NCBI GenBank assembly: GCA_002440905.1
Contig: DJWA01000002.1
Coordinates: 106,207 to 170,206 of the forward strand
Direction: 5' to 3'
DNA: 64,000 nt
Source: Candidatus Roizmanbacteria bacterium UBA6242
GTDB lineage: Bacteria > Patescibacteriota > Microgenomatia > UBA1406 > GWC2-37-13
This document shows, one piece after another, positions 34,439 to 42,682 of this stretch (within the stretch, counting starts at the first letter, position 1; the number at the start of each line of letters is the position of its first letter). The notes beneath the pieces are model-generated. The model ran no database searches. It saw only the letters and a list, made by a program, of their open reading frames with translations, and was not told where the DNA came from. The position numbers and the translations under genes are program-made.

Positions 34439-35718
34439 TGATTACTAAAAGCGAAGTAAAACACCTCCCCTCCACGTTCGGCGTTTACCTTTTCAAAAAG
34501 GGTAAAGAAATTATTTATGTTGGAAAATCCATTAATATTAAAGCCAGAGTTTACTCTCATCTGGAAAACGCCAGACTGGATAGGAAAGAATACCTTATAG
34601 TTTCAAATGCCGATAAAGTCGAATCAATTGAAACCGAGAATGAGTTTAAAGCACTTATCCTAGAGTCTTTTCTTATCCAAAAGCATACCCCAAAGTACAA
34701 TGTCAGATGGCGAGACGATAAAAGTTATTTGTATATCAAAATAACAGTCGGCGAGGACTTCCCCAAGGTCTTAGTGAGTCGCAAAGAGTACAGTCAAAAA
34801 TCTCTTTACTTTGGACCTTTTTCTTCAAGTTCTCAAGTTAAGGACTTGATCGCCGATATTAGACGGATTGTTCCTTTCTGCACCCAACAAAGAATCGGGA
34901 AACGGGGATGTTTTTATTCAAAGATCCACTTATGCGACCCGTGCCCGGGTGCGGTTATTGGATTAAAAGACAAAAAAGATTATGAATTAAAAAAAAAGGA
35001 ATACAGGAACAATATTTCAAGGGTAAGGCGGATACTGCAAGGGTCGGTTAATAAATTATTAGCTGATCTTTATCGCGATTTGAAGAAGCTGACTAGAGAG
35101 CAAAAATACGAAGAAGCGATCAAAATAAGAAACAAAATATATAGGATGGAAAGGTTAATCCATTATCCGTTAACTTCGCACGAAAACGCACTTATAAATG
35201 AGGGCGATTCCAAAAAATTCCTTCTCGATATTCTCTTACCGTTTTTTCCAAATCTCAAAAAAATTGATAGAATTGAGGCCTACGACATCAGTAATCTTGG
35301 TGATAAAAATCAAACGGCGTCAATGGTTGTTGCGTCCAATGGTCGAATCGATAAAAGTCAGTATCGGCGCTTTCGGATAAAGACGCCGGGGCTTAAAAGT
35401 GATTTTGAAAGATTGAAGGAAGTTGTGACCCGCAGAATGAAGCAGAAATGGCCCGCTCCAGATCTTATAGTCGTTGACGGTGGTGAGCCGCAGGTCGCAA
35501 CCGTTCTTGGTATTTTGACTTTACTAGATCGTAAGATTCCACTTATAGGAATTGCTAAAAATCCCGATCGATTGGTTATGGGGGTCGATATTTTAAAGAC
35601 CGTTAAACCGGCAATCAACAATCCCGGATTCAGCCTTATAAGGCTTATTCGCGATGAGTCACACCGTTTTGCACGCAAATATCACCTTCAACTAAGGGAA
35701 CGGGATTTTTTGTTATAA
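34438..35718 (+). CDS. uvrC: excinuclease ABC subunit C, short form without HhH
   Basis: 426 residues versus ~600. Dual-incision nuclease of excision repair. GIY-YIG domain at the N-terminus (GVYLFKKGKEIIYVGKS), cysteine-rich middle (CTQQRIGKRGCFYSKIHLCD), UVR-like KYEEAIKIRNKI, and the RNase H-like nuclease with AYDISNLGDKNQTAS, LIVVDGGEPQV and IRDESHRFARKYH. The frame stops right after the nuclease domain, so the C-terminal helix-hairpin-helix DNA-binding tandem is missing. Overlaps the transglutaminase stop. Confidence 0.92.
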   Translation: MITKSEVKHLPSTFGVYLFKKGKEIIYVGKSINIKARVYSHLENARLDRKEYLIVSNADKVESIETENEFKALILESFLIQKHTPKYNVRWRDDKSYLYIKITVGEDFPKVLVSRKEYSQKSLYFGPFSSSSQVKDLIADIRRIVPFCTQQRIGKRGCFYSKIHLCDPCPGAVIGLKDKKDYELKKKEYRNNISRVRRILQGSVNKLLADLYRDLKKLTREQKYEEAIKIRNKIYRMERLIHYPLTSHENALINEGDSKKFLLDILLPFFPNLKKIDRIEAYDISNLGDKNQTASMVVASNGRIDKSQYRRFRIKTPGLKSDFERLKEVVTRRMKQKWPAPDLIVVDGGEPQVATVLGILTLLDRKIPLIGIAKNPDRLVMGVDILKTVKPAINNPGFSLIRLIRDESHRFARKYHLQLRERDFLL

Positions 35719-35725
35719 TTGATCA

Positions 35726-36094
35726 ATGAAAAAGATATTTAGGATGCTGGTGTTTTCTGCAGCAGCTCTTTATTTAACGACTCTTTGGAATCAGGGTTTT
35801 TCAATCCAAGCAGACTGGTTTGTGTATTTAAAGGCGGCCATAATAAGTGCAGCAATATATTATCTAATACGGCCAATCACAAAGTTGGTGCTTTTACCTT
35901 TGAACATCATTACTATGGGTTTAGTTTCGGTAGCCGTTTATTGTCTTCTTTTTTATTTCGTGACAAGTTTTTTTTCAGTTATCGCAATTGACGGTTGGGT
36001 TTTTCAGAGTATCGAAGTATCGCAGACCGCCAATATTTTTGTTTCAGCGCTGTCGGTCTCGACAATTATTAATTCGTTAGAGCACATTTTATGA
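35726..36094 (+). CDS. phage-holin family IV-like membrane protein
   Basis: 122 residues with four hydrophobic segments; KAAIISAAIYYLIRPITKLV, LLPLNIITMGLVSVAVYCLL are typical of PF04020, a bacterial membrane family that is mostly not viral. Function unknown. TATAAT 35714-35719 ends 6 nt before the ATG, within the end of uvrC, giving a leaderless internal promoter. Stop overlaps the secG ATG. Confidence 0.72.
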   Translation: MKKIFRMLVFSAAALYLTTLWNQGFSIQADWFVYLKAAIISAAIYYLIRPITKLVLLPLNIITMGLVSVAVYCLLFYFVTSFFSVIAIDGWVFQSIEVSQTANIFVSALSVSTIINSLEHIL

Positions 36095-36309
36095 AGAACG
36101 CTTTACTGTTCGTTAATATAATTTTTTCGGTAATTATCGTTGTTTTGATTCTCGTCCAGGGCAAGGGTGCCGGACTCGGAAGTGCCTGGGGTGGGGGAGG
36201 AGAGATGTATTCAACCCGCCGGGGAGTCGAAAAGGTTATCCTTTGGCTGACTTCTATTGCAATTGCGGTTTTTCTTGTGGTCTCCCTGGTCAACCTTTTT
36301 GTTAAATGA
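36091..36309 (+). CDS. secG: SecG protein translocase subunit
   Basis: 72 residues with two membrane helices around the SecG loop: IIVVLILVQGKGAGLGSAWG and the following GGGEMYSTRRGVEKV. Auxiliary subunit of SecYEG. Overlaps the genes on both sides by 4 nt, so it is cotranslated with the anchored OppA-like protein. Confidence 0.92.
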   Translation: MKNALLFVNIIFSVIIVVLILVQGKGAGLGSAWGGGGEMYSTRRGVEKVILWLTSIAIAVFLVVSLVNLFVK

Positions 36310-37673
36310 ATAATAAATTTTTTCGTTACTACTATTGGCTGATTCTGGAGTTCTTCAAAAAACACGGACGCTTAATGGTCGTTAGTTTTTTCATTAGCTT
36401 TATAGGCATAATTGGCTTTCTTTCGGTGTCACCATTCATAAAAACGGCGCTGACTCCGGAAGAAATAGTTGGTCTTATAGGTAATTACACCGTCGAAAAC
36501 CCGCCGGAGGAAATCGTTAATAAAATTTCAAACGGATTGGTGACGGTTACCGATAAAGGTGAGATTATCCCGGTCATAGCTAATTCTTGGGAAATCAAAG
36601 AGAGCGGTCGGGAATACCGCTTCCATCTTAAAGACAACCTTGTATGGAGTAATAATAAAAAATTTTCTGCTTCCGACATTTCATATCAATTTAAAGACGT
36701 CGAGGTTATTCCCGTTGATGATAAAACGGTTGACTTTTCAATCAAAACTGCCCTTGCGATATTTCCGACATACCTCAACAGACCTCTTATTAAATATCCA
36801 ATGCTCGGTGTGGCCGGCTTCTATAAAACGGGAAAAATAAAAACTCAGTATGGATATCTAAAAGAAGTCTATCTTATACCCAATACTAAAAACCTAACAC
36901 CGATAAGGTACAAATTTTACAATAACGAATCGCAACTTGTTAATGCGTATAAAAAAGGAGAAGTCAATAAAATAACGCTGACCAAAAAATCGGTTGCTGA
37001 TACCTTTCTGACTTGGAAAAATTCGACGGTTGAGAAAGCCGTTGATCACTCGAGGCTTTTGACACTTTTTTTTAATTCGGAGAACCCTAATCTTACCAAT
37101 AAAAACGTAAAGGATGCGATTGCTTTGGCATTTGATTATCAAGAGCTCTCTGAATTCGGAGAGATAGCCAGGGGACCAATCCAACCGACATCCTGGGCGT
37201 ATAATCCCAATCTTAAAAACCCGAATTATGACGCTACCAACGCCGAAAAGATCATCAAAAATGAAATATCAGCAAGTCAATCGGCTACCTTAAATTTCAT
37301 TACTTCATACGATTATTATGATGTTGCTGAGCAGTTGTCCGATGGACTTGAATTCGTCGGACTTGCTAATGAATTAAATTATTCGAGTTTTGGAGGATCG
37401 ACTCCTTTTGATCTATTTTTAGCCTATTGGAATGTTCCTAAAGACCCTGATCAGTACTATTTCTGGCACTCCACTCAATCTGTAAAGAACGGAGGGGGTA
37501 ATATTGGTGGGTACAAAAACGTCAGAATCGATAGCCTGTTGGAGCAGGGTCGAGGTACAATAAATCTTGAAGATCGTGAAAAAGCCTATTTTGACTTTCA
37601 AAAGAATATACAAGACGACCCTCCAGCGGTTTTCCTTTACTACCCTTACGTGTATACGATCAAAAGGAAGTAA
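36306..37673 (+). CDS. membrane-anchored family-5 solute-binding protein (OppA-like)
   Basis: 455 residues. A basic N-terminus and uncleaved-looking helix (RLMVVSFFISFIGIIGFLSV) precede an SBP_bac_5 fold: LTPEEIVGLIGNYTVENPPEEI is atypical, but ISNGLVTVTDKGEIIPVIAN, YRFHLKDNLVWSNNKKFSAS and IALAFDYQELSEF are the usual landmarks. No lipobox and no permease or ATPase in this window. Coupling to secG rather than to a transporter suggests a role different from peptide uptake. Confidence 0.82.
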   Translation: MNNKFFRYYYWLILEFFKKHGRLMVVSFFISFIGIIGFLSVSPFIKTALTPEEIVGLIGNYTVENPPEEIVNKISNGLVTVTDKGEIIPVIANSWEIKESGREYRFHLKDNLVWSNNKKFSASDISYQFKDVEVIPVDDKTVDFSIKTALAIFPTYLNRPLIKYPMLGVAGFYKTGKIKTQYGYLKEVYLIPNTKNLTPIRYKFYNNESQLVNAYKKGEVNKITLTKKSVADTFLTWKNSTVEKAVDHSRLLTLFFNSENPNLTNKNVKDAIALAFDYQELSEFGEIARGPIQPTSWAYNPNLKNPNYDATNAEKIIKNEISASQSATLNFITSYDYYDVAEQLSDGLEFVGLANELNYSSFGGSTPFDLFLAYWNVPKDPDQYYFWHSTQSVKNGGGNIGGYKNVRIDSLLEQGRGTINLEDREKAYFDFQKNIQDDPPAVFLYYPYVYTIKRK

Positions 37674-37721
37674 AACTACCGCCAGAAATGATATAATTTG
37701 TAGGTCTTGATCGTATAACAT

Positions 37722-37807
37722 GTCGGGGTGGCGGAATTGGCAGACGCGCTAGCTTGAGGGGCTAGTTCCCATCAAAAGGAGTGGAGGTTCAAGTCCTCTC
37801 CCCGACA
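37722..37807 (+). tRNA. tRNA-Leu (anticodon GAG)
   Basis: Type-II tRNA. Acceptor GTCGGGG pairs with CCCCGAC, anticodon stem CTAGC/GCTAG with loop TTGAGGG (GAG), long variable arm, T-arm GGTTCAAGTCC, discriminator A, no encoded CCA. A TATAAT at 37692-37697 is a possible promoter. Confidence 0.95.
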
Positions 37808-37884
37808 CACTGCTTCATAGCTCTTCAAATAATACCCGTAATCCGCTACAATGAAATCATTAGTAGTTTCCATGCTTATATCTT

Positions 37885-38643
37885 ATGTTTAACTTAAAAA
37901 ATAGAAATGCGTTAGTGACCGGCGGTTCAAGAGGAATTGGCCGAGGAATCGTTCTAGCCTTAGCCAAAGCCGGTGCCAACGTTGCGATCAATTACCATTC
38001 GAAAAATGAAGAGGCGGAAAAACTGGCAACAGAAGTTAAAGCGCTTGGGGTCAAGAGTTTCACCGTAATGGGCGACGTCTCCGATAAAGATTCGGTTGCC
38101 ACAATGTTCGGTCAGGTTAAGGAGCAATTCGGCGACCTCAATATTCTTGTCAACAATGCTGGAGTCGTTACAATGGGAACGATAGATAAGTTGAGCGAGG
38201 AGGATTGGGATCGTGTAGTTGACACTAACCTTAAAGGACACTTTTTGTGCATAAAGGAAGCTTTGAAGATTATGCCTAAGGGTGGAAAAATCGTTAGCAT
38301 TTCTTCTATTGCCTCCGGAGGAGTCGGCGTCGGCTTCGGAAATATTGCCCACTACGCCGCCTCAAAAGGAGGAGTTGTAGGAATGGTTGAAGATTTGGCT
38401 ATTGAGCTCGGACCTAGAGGTATAAATATCAATGCTATTGGACCTGGAGTCATCGAGACAGATATGACTCAAGGTATGTTGTCTGATGAAAAAACAAAAT
38501 CAGGAATGTTGTCGAGAATTCCAAAAGGAAGAGTCGGAAAAGCCGAGGATATCGGATACGCGACAGTATTTTTGGCATCCGATGAGGCCGATTATATAAC
38601 TGGCGTCACATTATACGTTGACGGTGGCTGGCTATCTCAATGA
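37885..38643 (+). CDS. short-chain dehydrogenase/reductase (FabG-like)
   Basis: 252 residues, classical SDR. NAD(P)-binding TGGSRGIGRGIVLALAKAG, NNAGVVTMG, catalytic Ser in SISSIASGG and YAASKGG (Tyr-x3-Lys), and the C-terminal TLYVDGGWLSQ. Very close to 3-oxoacyl-ACP reductases or sugar dehydrogenases in sequence; without other fatty-acid synthesis genes nearby the substrate stays open. Ends 1 nt before the next ATG. Confidence 0.88.
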   Translation: MFNLKNRNALVTGGSRGIGRGIVLALAKAGANVAINYHSKNEEAEKLATEVKALGVKSFTVMGDVSDKDSVATMFGQVKEQFGDLNILVNNAGVVTMGTIDKLSEEDWDRVVDTNLKGHFLCIKEALKIMPKGGKIVSISSIASGGVGVGFGNIAHYAASKGGVVGMVEDLAIELGPRGININAIGPGVIETDMTQGMLSDEKTKSGMLSRIPKGRVGKAEDIGYATVFLASDEADYITGVTLYVDGGWLSQ

Positions 38644-38644
38644 T

Positions 38645-39694
38645 ATGACCTTAACAGAACTGTCTTATTACGTACGACGCGCTATGCCATTTGTGGTCCT
38701 TTTCGGACTGGTCTTTTTGATCATTTTTTATTCTTTCAAACTTTACTTCATATATCTTGAAGCCAATCGAACCGACGCAACCTTTACCAAAATCACATTC
38801 GGAAGAATCGAACCGCCGAAACTTACTGAGGCCACTTCATCAGCAGGCTTTGATTTTACCCTAGATACAATTGAAGGGGTGCCGGTAACGGCAACGGCTG
38901 CAGCGACTGTTTATTTTATGCCGGAAATCCCAACGAGATTCGGTTATCGGGAAAAAATTTATCTTATGGCTAAGACCTTCGGTTATGACACTGAGGTTGT
39001 TAAGCACAAGCTCGACGGTAAGATAGCCACTTTTGAAGATAACGGGACAACGTTGTCAATCGACATAGGCAATTTTAACTTTAAGTATGTAAACAACGTC
39101 ATTGAAACCGACTCGCTTATGACTGGGTCAATTACTCTTTCAAAGACCAATATTATTAATAAGGCAATAGATTTTCTTAAATCCACTGGCCGTTACCCCG
39201 ACGAGCTTTCCCGAGGCACAACAAACTTGATTTACCTCAAGTATGATCCGGCGCACGGTGATTTTGTCAACGTCCAAAGGGCATCGGAAGCTTCGGCAGT
39301 TGAAATAGATTTCTACAGGCCGACGGTTGGGGATATTGCGATTGCGACACCCAAATTTTTCAACAGCCACAACTATGTTATTATGAATTTCGACAAAGGG
39401 GAACCTAATATAATTCGTGCCCAGATGGCATTTTTTGAAAAATCAGAAGAACAAACAGGCGTATATCCTTTAAGAACGGGTGAGGAAGCGTGGATGAAGC
39501 TTAAGGCGGGGCAGGGTAAGATAGTTGCTGGACGCGCCGGGACAAAGTCGGTGACGATAAAAAAAATGTTTACAGCTTATCTTGACCCAGATGCCTACCA
39601 GACATATTTCCAACCGGTCTATGTATTCTTGGGTGACAATGACTTTGTCGCTTATGTTACCGCAGTTAGAGATGAGTACTTGCTTGACCAATAA
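38645..39694 (+). CDS. uncharacterised membrane-anchored protein, 349 aa
   Basis: From ATG 38645 (an earlier frame start at 38618 overlaps the SDR). A single helix (AMPFVVLFGLVFLIIFYSF) then a long extracytoplasmic domain with mixed alpha/beta character (FTKITFGRIEPPKLTEA, GYREKIYLMAKTFGYDTEVV, TGVYPLRTGEEAWMKLKAG). I know no named family; I believe proteins of this layout occur in other Microgenomates. The tail PVYVFLGDNDFVAYVTAV may be a YycH/LPP-like repeat, unproven. Confidence 0.65.
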   Translation: MTLTELSYYVRRAMPFVVLFGLVFLIIFYSFKLYFIYLEANRTDATFTKITFGRIEPPKLTEATSSAGFDFTLDTIEGVPVTATAAATVYFMPEIPTRFGYREKIYLMAKTFGYDTEVVKHKLDGKIATFEDNGTTLSIDIGNFNFKYVNNVIETDSLMTGSITLSKTNIINKAIDFLKSTGRYPDELSRGTTNLIYLKYDPAHGDFVNVQRASEASAVEIDFYRPTVGDIAIATPKFFNSHNYVIMNFDKGEPNIIRAQMAFFEKSEEQTGVYPLRTGEEAWMKLKAGQGKIVAGRAGTKSVTIKKMFTAYLDPDAYQTYFQPVYVFLGDNDFVAYVTAVRDEYLLDQ

Positions 39695-39718
39695 CTTCAC
39701 GGAGATTGAAATAAGGAA

Positions 39719-40624
39719 TCAGAGATTTATATAGTCGATATTCTCTTCAATCCATGAAACGATGTTTCTCGTATCCTGAAAGCGGTCTGCGCTTTTGAGA
39801 ATCACAATCAGAAATTGATGCCCATTTTTTTTGTAAAAAGACACGAGGTTTTCTCCGGCATCTTCAGTATATCCGGTCTTCAAACCCCCAATCCCGGCGA
39901 TTTCCCCTAAAAGTTGGTTGACGTTTGAGAGACGGTGGAAGTATTTAAAGTCCGTATCCGATATGGTTATTTCCTTAGTTGAGACGATCTTCGCCAAATA
40001 CTTATCTTTAAGAAGTTCGCGGGCTGCTAAAGCCAAGTCAAAGGGTGAGGAATATTGATTTCCGTTATCCAATCCTGCCGGATTTGCGAAATGACTATCT
40101 TTCATATCCAGGTTTTCAGCCTTCTTATTCATTAAGTTTATGAATTCTTCAAACCCATAATGATCGGCTAAAGCATAGGCGGCGTCATTCCCAGAATGAA
40201 CAAGGATACCGTAAAGTAGATTTTCGACGGTGATATTTTCTCCTTCGACAAGACCCATTGTTTGCCCTTCTCCCATAACCTTACCTACAACCACTACCTG
40301 GTCCGGCTCGTAAATATCAAGAGCGACTAAGGCGGTTACGATCTTGGTTGTTGAAGCAGGAAGCATTCTCTCGCTTCTATTCCTCTGAAGGACCGGAGTA
40401 AAGGATGGCAGGTCAACGACATATATCCCAGCAGCTGAGGTTTCCGGAAAATAAAAAGTGTTTTTCAGATAAGGGACCGGGTTAATTTTCGGTTCAATAT
40501 TCTTTTCTTTTTCTTCAAATGCCGGCCGGTTGTACGCGAAGATGTGAAAGTAATAAGAATCGCCCGGATAAAAAAGCAAAATCAAGGCAAAAAATGTGAA
40601 AAAGAAATAAAATCTGATTTTCAT
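39719..40624 (-). CDS. D-alanyl-D-alanine carboxypeptidase (peptidase S11)
   Basis: 301 residues. N-terminal hydrophobic helix (FYFFFTFFALILLFYPG), then the penicillin-binding fold with SxxK in PASTTKIVTALVALD, SGN in VHSGNDAAYALAD and KTG in GLKTGYTEDAGENLVS. Trims the pentapeptide of peptidoglycan, so a cell wall is made. ATG overlaps the aspS stop by 4 nt. Confidence 0.92.
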   Translation of the reverse strand: MKIRFYFFFTFFALILLFYPGDSYYFHIFAYNRPAFEEKEKNIEPKINPVPYLKNTFYFPETSAAGIYVVDLPSFTPVLQRNRSERMLPASTTKIVTALVALDIYEPDQVVVVGKVMGEGQTMGLVEGENITVENLLYGILVHSGNDAAYALADHYGFEEFINLMNKKAENLDMKDSHFANPAGLDNGNQYSSPFDLALAARELLKDKYLAKIVSTKEITISDTDFKYFHRLSNVNQLLGEIAGIGGLKTGYTEDAGENLVSFYKKNGHQFLIVILKSADRFQDTRNIVSWIEENIDYINL

Positions 40625-42474
40625 TTAGAGAAATTTGCTAACGTCGGCTTGGCTACCTTCAAAAAATCCTTGTAATGCATTTCTATGGATGCGGTATGGG
40701 AACCGGCGTTAAATGACATTTTTTCGTTAGCTTCAAATTTGGAATCGATGTATAGAGGAACATTGAAAAGATTTCCAAATGGAGGGACGGCGCCTATTCC
40801 AACTCCTGTAATTTGTTTGACTTCATCTGGCGTTGCCATACGAAGGTCCTTAACCTTAATTATCTCTTTGAGAATTTTGGTATCGGCTTTAAGGTGGGCG
40901 GGTAGGACAACCATAATTGCTTTTTTATCGGCAATCATGACAAGCGCCTTGGCCCCTTCTTCAAGCTTTGTTCCCCTAGCATCCGATGCTTCTTGGGAAG
41001 TCATAACTTCCTTGTGGTCAATCCTTCTATATGCGACTTTATTTTGGTCGAGTGTCCTAAGAATCTGTTCTAAGACTGATAATTTGGGTTCATCTGGTAT
41101 TGATGTTGTTCTAAGCTTGACACCAAGTTCGGCAAGTTTTTCGTCTTTAACAATCGATGGAGCCTTCATAACCGAAGTCCGACCTCCCGATGTCATCGGG
41201 TAAGCAATGACTTCCCTCAAAGACGGCTCACCGGTTATACAGGTTAAAAGTCGATCCAGCCCCGGAGCGATACCTCCGTGGGGAGGGGCACCGTAAGAGA
41301 GGGCTTCTATCATATGTCCGAACTTAAGGTTTATTTCCTCTTGGCTCAAGCCCATGATTTCAAACACGGCTTTCAATCCTTCTGGGGTGTGGTTTCTGAT
41401 GCTGCCTCCTCCGACCTCATAGCCGTTACAAACAAGGTCGTATTGGGAAGTTATAATTTTATCAATATTTTTCTTTTCCAAAAGGTCTCCCATATGTTGG
41501 GGTAGGGGGGCCGAGAAAGGGTTGTGGGTGAATGTCCAACCGCCGGTATCTGTTTTCTCAAAAAATGGAAAGTCGATAACCCAGGCGAATGCCTGAATAT
41601 TTTTTATCTTTTCTTCAGGGGTTCGCATATCAAATTTGTCGGCTCCGAATTTCTTTATAGCCTCATCATATGTAAATACCGGGAAGGGTGTTTCTTTTAT
41701 TGGTATATCAAGTTTTTCGTAAACGGCAATGATCATTGCTTCGACAAGATTCATAACATCTTCCCTCTCTACAAAGCTCATCTCAAGATCAAGTTGGGTA
41801 AATTCGCCATATGCCCTATCGGCTCTTGGATCTTCATCCCTAAAACACCTGGCGATTTGGAAATATTTTTCAACCCCGCCAACCATCAGAAGCTGCTTAT
41901 ACTGTTGCGGCGATTGGGGAAGGGCGTAGAACTTACCAGGCTGCAGGCGGGAGGGGACTATAAAGTCACGGGCTCCTTCGGGGGTTGTTTCCGAAAGGAC
42001 AGGAGTCTCAATTTCGAGAAATCCTTTACCGAAAAGATGTTGCCTTATCAGTTCTATAAATTTACTCCTGAGGGCCAGGTTCTTGTACATTCTCGGCCGC
42101 CTGATGTCGAGATATCGGTATTTAAGCCGAACCTCCTCGTCAATTTCCCGTCCATCGGTTGTTACGGGAAGAGGGAGAGCTTTTGTCTTATTGAGAATTT
42201 TTAATTCTTTGGCCTCAACTTCGATCGACCCCGTTTTGATTTTCGGATTGACCAGCTTTTCTGGCCTATTTTTGATCTCTCCCTTTATCCAGACGACGTC
42301 TTCCTCGGACAAATCCTTAAAGCTTTCTCCCCCGACAACTTGAACAGTACCAGTTCGGTCTCGAAGATCGACAAAGACAATTTTTTTGTGATCACGTTTA
42401 GAATCGATCCAACCGTAAAGCTCAACGACCGAACCGACTTTTTCAACGAGATCTTCTACATATAAGGTTTTCAT
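40621..42474 (-). CDS. aspS: aspartyl-tRNA synthetase without GAD domain, fused to YbaK-type deacylase domain
   Basis: 617 residues from ATG 42474; an upstream in-frame start at 42516 has no family support. OB-fold anticodon domain (1-105: VELYGWIDSKRDHKKIVFVD), class II core with motif 2 FRDEDPRADRAYGEFTQLD (211-229) and motif 3 GIAPGLDRLL (401-410). The bacterial GAD insertion is missing: MRTPEEKIKNIQ runs directly into AWVIDFPFFE (~283-306). Residues ~463-615 are a YbaK/ProX-type editing domain (HKEVMTSQEASDARG, GVGIGAVPPFGNLFNVPLYI, MSFNAGSHTASIEMHYKDF). The fusion may clear mischarged tRNA in cis (inference). Confidence 0.93.
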   Translation of the reverse strand: MKTLYVEDLVEKVGSVVELYGWIDSKRDHKKIVFVDLRDRTGTVQVVGGESFKDLSEEDVVWIKGEIKNRPEKLVNPKIKTGSIEVEAKELKILNKTKALPLPVTTDGREIDEEVRLKYRYLDIRRPRMYKNLALRSKFIELIRQHLFGKGFLEIETPVLSETTPEGARDFIVPSRLQPGKFYALPQSPQQYKQLLMVGGVEKYFQIARCFRDEDPRADRAYGEFTQLDLEMSFVEREDVMNLVEAMIIAVYEKLDIPIKETPFPVFTYDEAIKKFGADKFDMRTPEEKIKNIQAFAWVIDFPFFEKTDTGGWTFTHNPFSAPLPQHMGDLLEKKNIDKIITSQYDLVCNGYEVGGGSIRNHTPEGLKAVFEIMGLSQEEINLKFGHMIEALSYGAPPHGGIAPGLDRLLTCITGEPSLREVIAYPMTSGGRTSVMKAPSIVKDEKLAELGVKLRTTSIPDEPKLSVLEQILRTLDQNKVAYRRIDHKEVMTSQEASDARGTKLEEGAKALVMIADKKAIMVVLPAHLKADTKILKEIIKVKDLRMATPDEVKQITGVGIGAVPPFGNLFNVPLYIDSKFEANEKMSFNAGSHTASIEMHYKDFLKVAKPTLANFSK

Positions 42475-42555
42475 AATGGATTTTCTTATGATACAATCTT
42501 TTGTTCCTATTAACAAGGAATAATGCTTTCTTACATATTATAGGATCTTATTATG

Positions 42556-42561
42556 TATAAT
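42556..42561 (+). promoter_or_regulatory. -10 box of the leader-peptide/RelA-like transcript
   Basis: TATAAT, start site expected near 42568, 8 nt before the leader-peptide ATG. The -35 region is weak (TTACAT at 42531, 19-nt spacing). Confidence 0.55.
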
Positions 42562-42575
42562 GTTATTGAACTAAT

Positions 42576-42632
42576 ATGAAAAACAATTTTGTCAGGATTA
42601 TGAAACTATACACGCGATACAAGCGGAGGTAA
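42576..42632 (+). CDS. 18-aa leader peptide candidate (MKNNFVRIMKLYTRYKRR)
   Basis: ATG 42576 to TAA 42630-42632. Ends with a basic and Tyr/Arg-rich run (YTRYKRR). Its last two sense codons and stop lie inside the 5' arm of a stem (42623-42634) that would compete with the terminator at 42656. That arrangement is the hallmark of ribosome-mediated attenuation, and is why I list the peptide despite its length. Confidence 0.55.
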   Translation: MKNNFVRIMKLYTRYKRR

Positions 42633-42659
42633 TTTATTTTTTATAAATAATTACCCCGC
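42623..42659 (+). promoter_or_regulatory. antiterminator stem competing with terminator
   Basis: GCGGAGGTAATT (42623-42634) pairs with AATTACCCCGC (42649-42659): 11 bp with a single bulged A. The 3' arm shares CCGC with the left arm of the terminator, so both cannot form together. A translating ribosome that reaches the leader stop codon would cover the 5' arm and let the terminator form. Confidence 0.55.
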
Positions 42660-42677
42660 CGAAAGGCGGATTTTTTT
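42656..42677 (+). terminator. intrinsic terminator directly before the RelA/SpoT-like gene
   Basis: CCGCC, GAAA loop, GGCGG, one A, then seven T (42671-42677). It ends 5 nt before the only possible start codon of the downstream gene, since an in-frame TGA lies at 42677-42679. Without read-through the gene could not be transcribed from the visible promoter. Confidence 0.75.
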
Positions 42678-42682
42678 GAAAT

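Noticed and set aside
35726..36094. Prophage remnant because of holin annotation
   Set aside because: This family (PF04020) is mostly chromosomal and no other phage gene is near; it is in a secG operon.
41524..42204. 226-codon frame antisense to aspS
   Set aside because: Lies fully inside the AspRS catalytic core, Phe/Lys-rich with no domain pattern.
42623..42632. GGAGGT at 42625-42630 as a Shine-Dalgarno for the RelA-like gene
   Set aside because: The next ATG is over 50 nt away behind a terminator, so it cannot serve it; it fits better as part of the antiterminator arm and leader stop.
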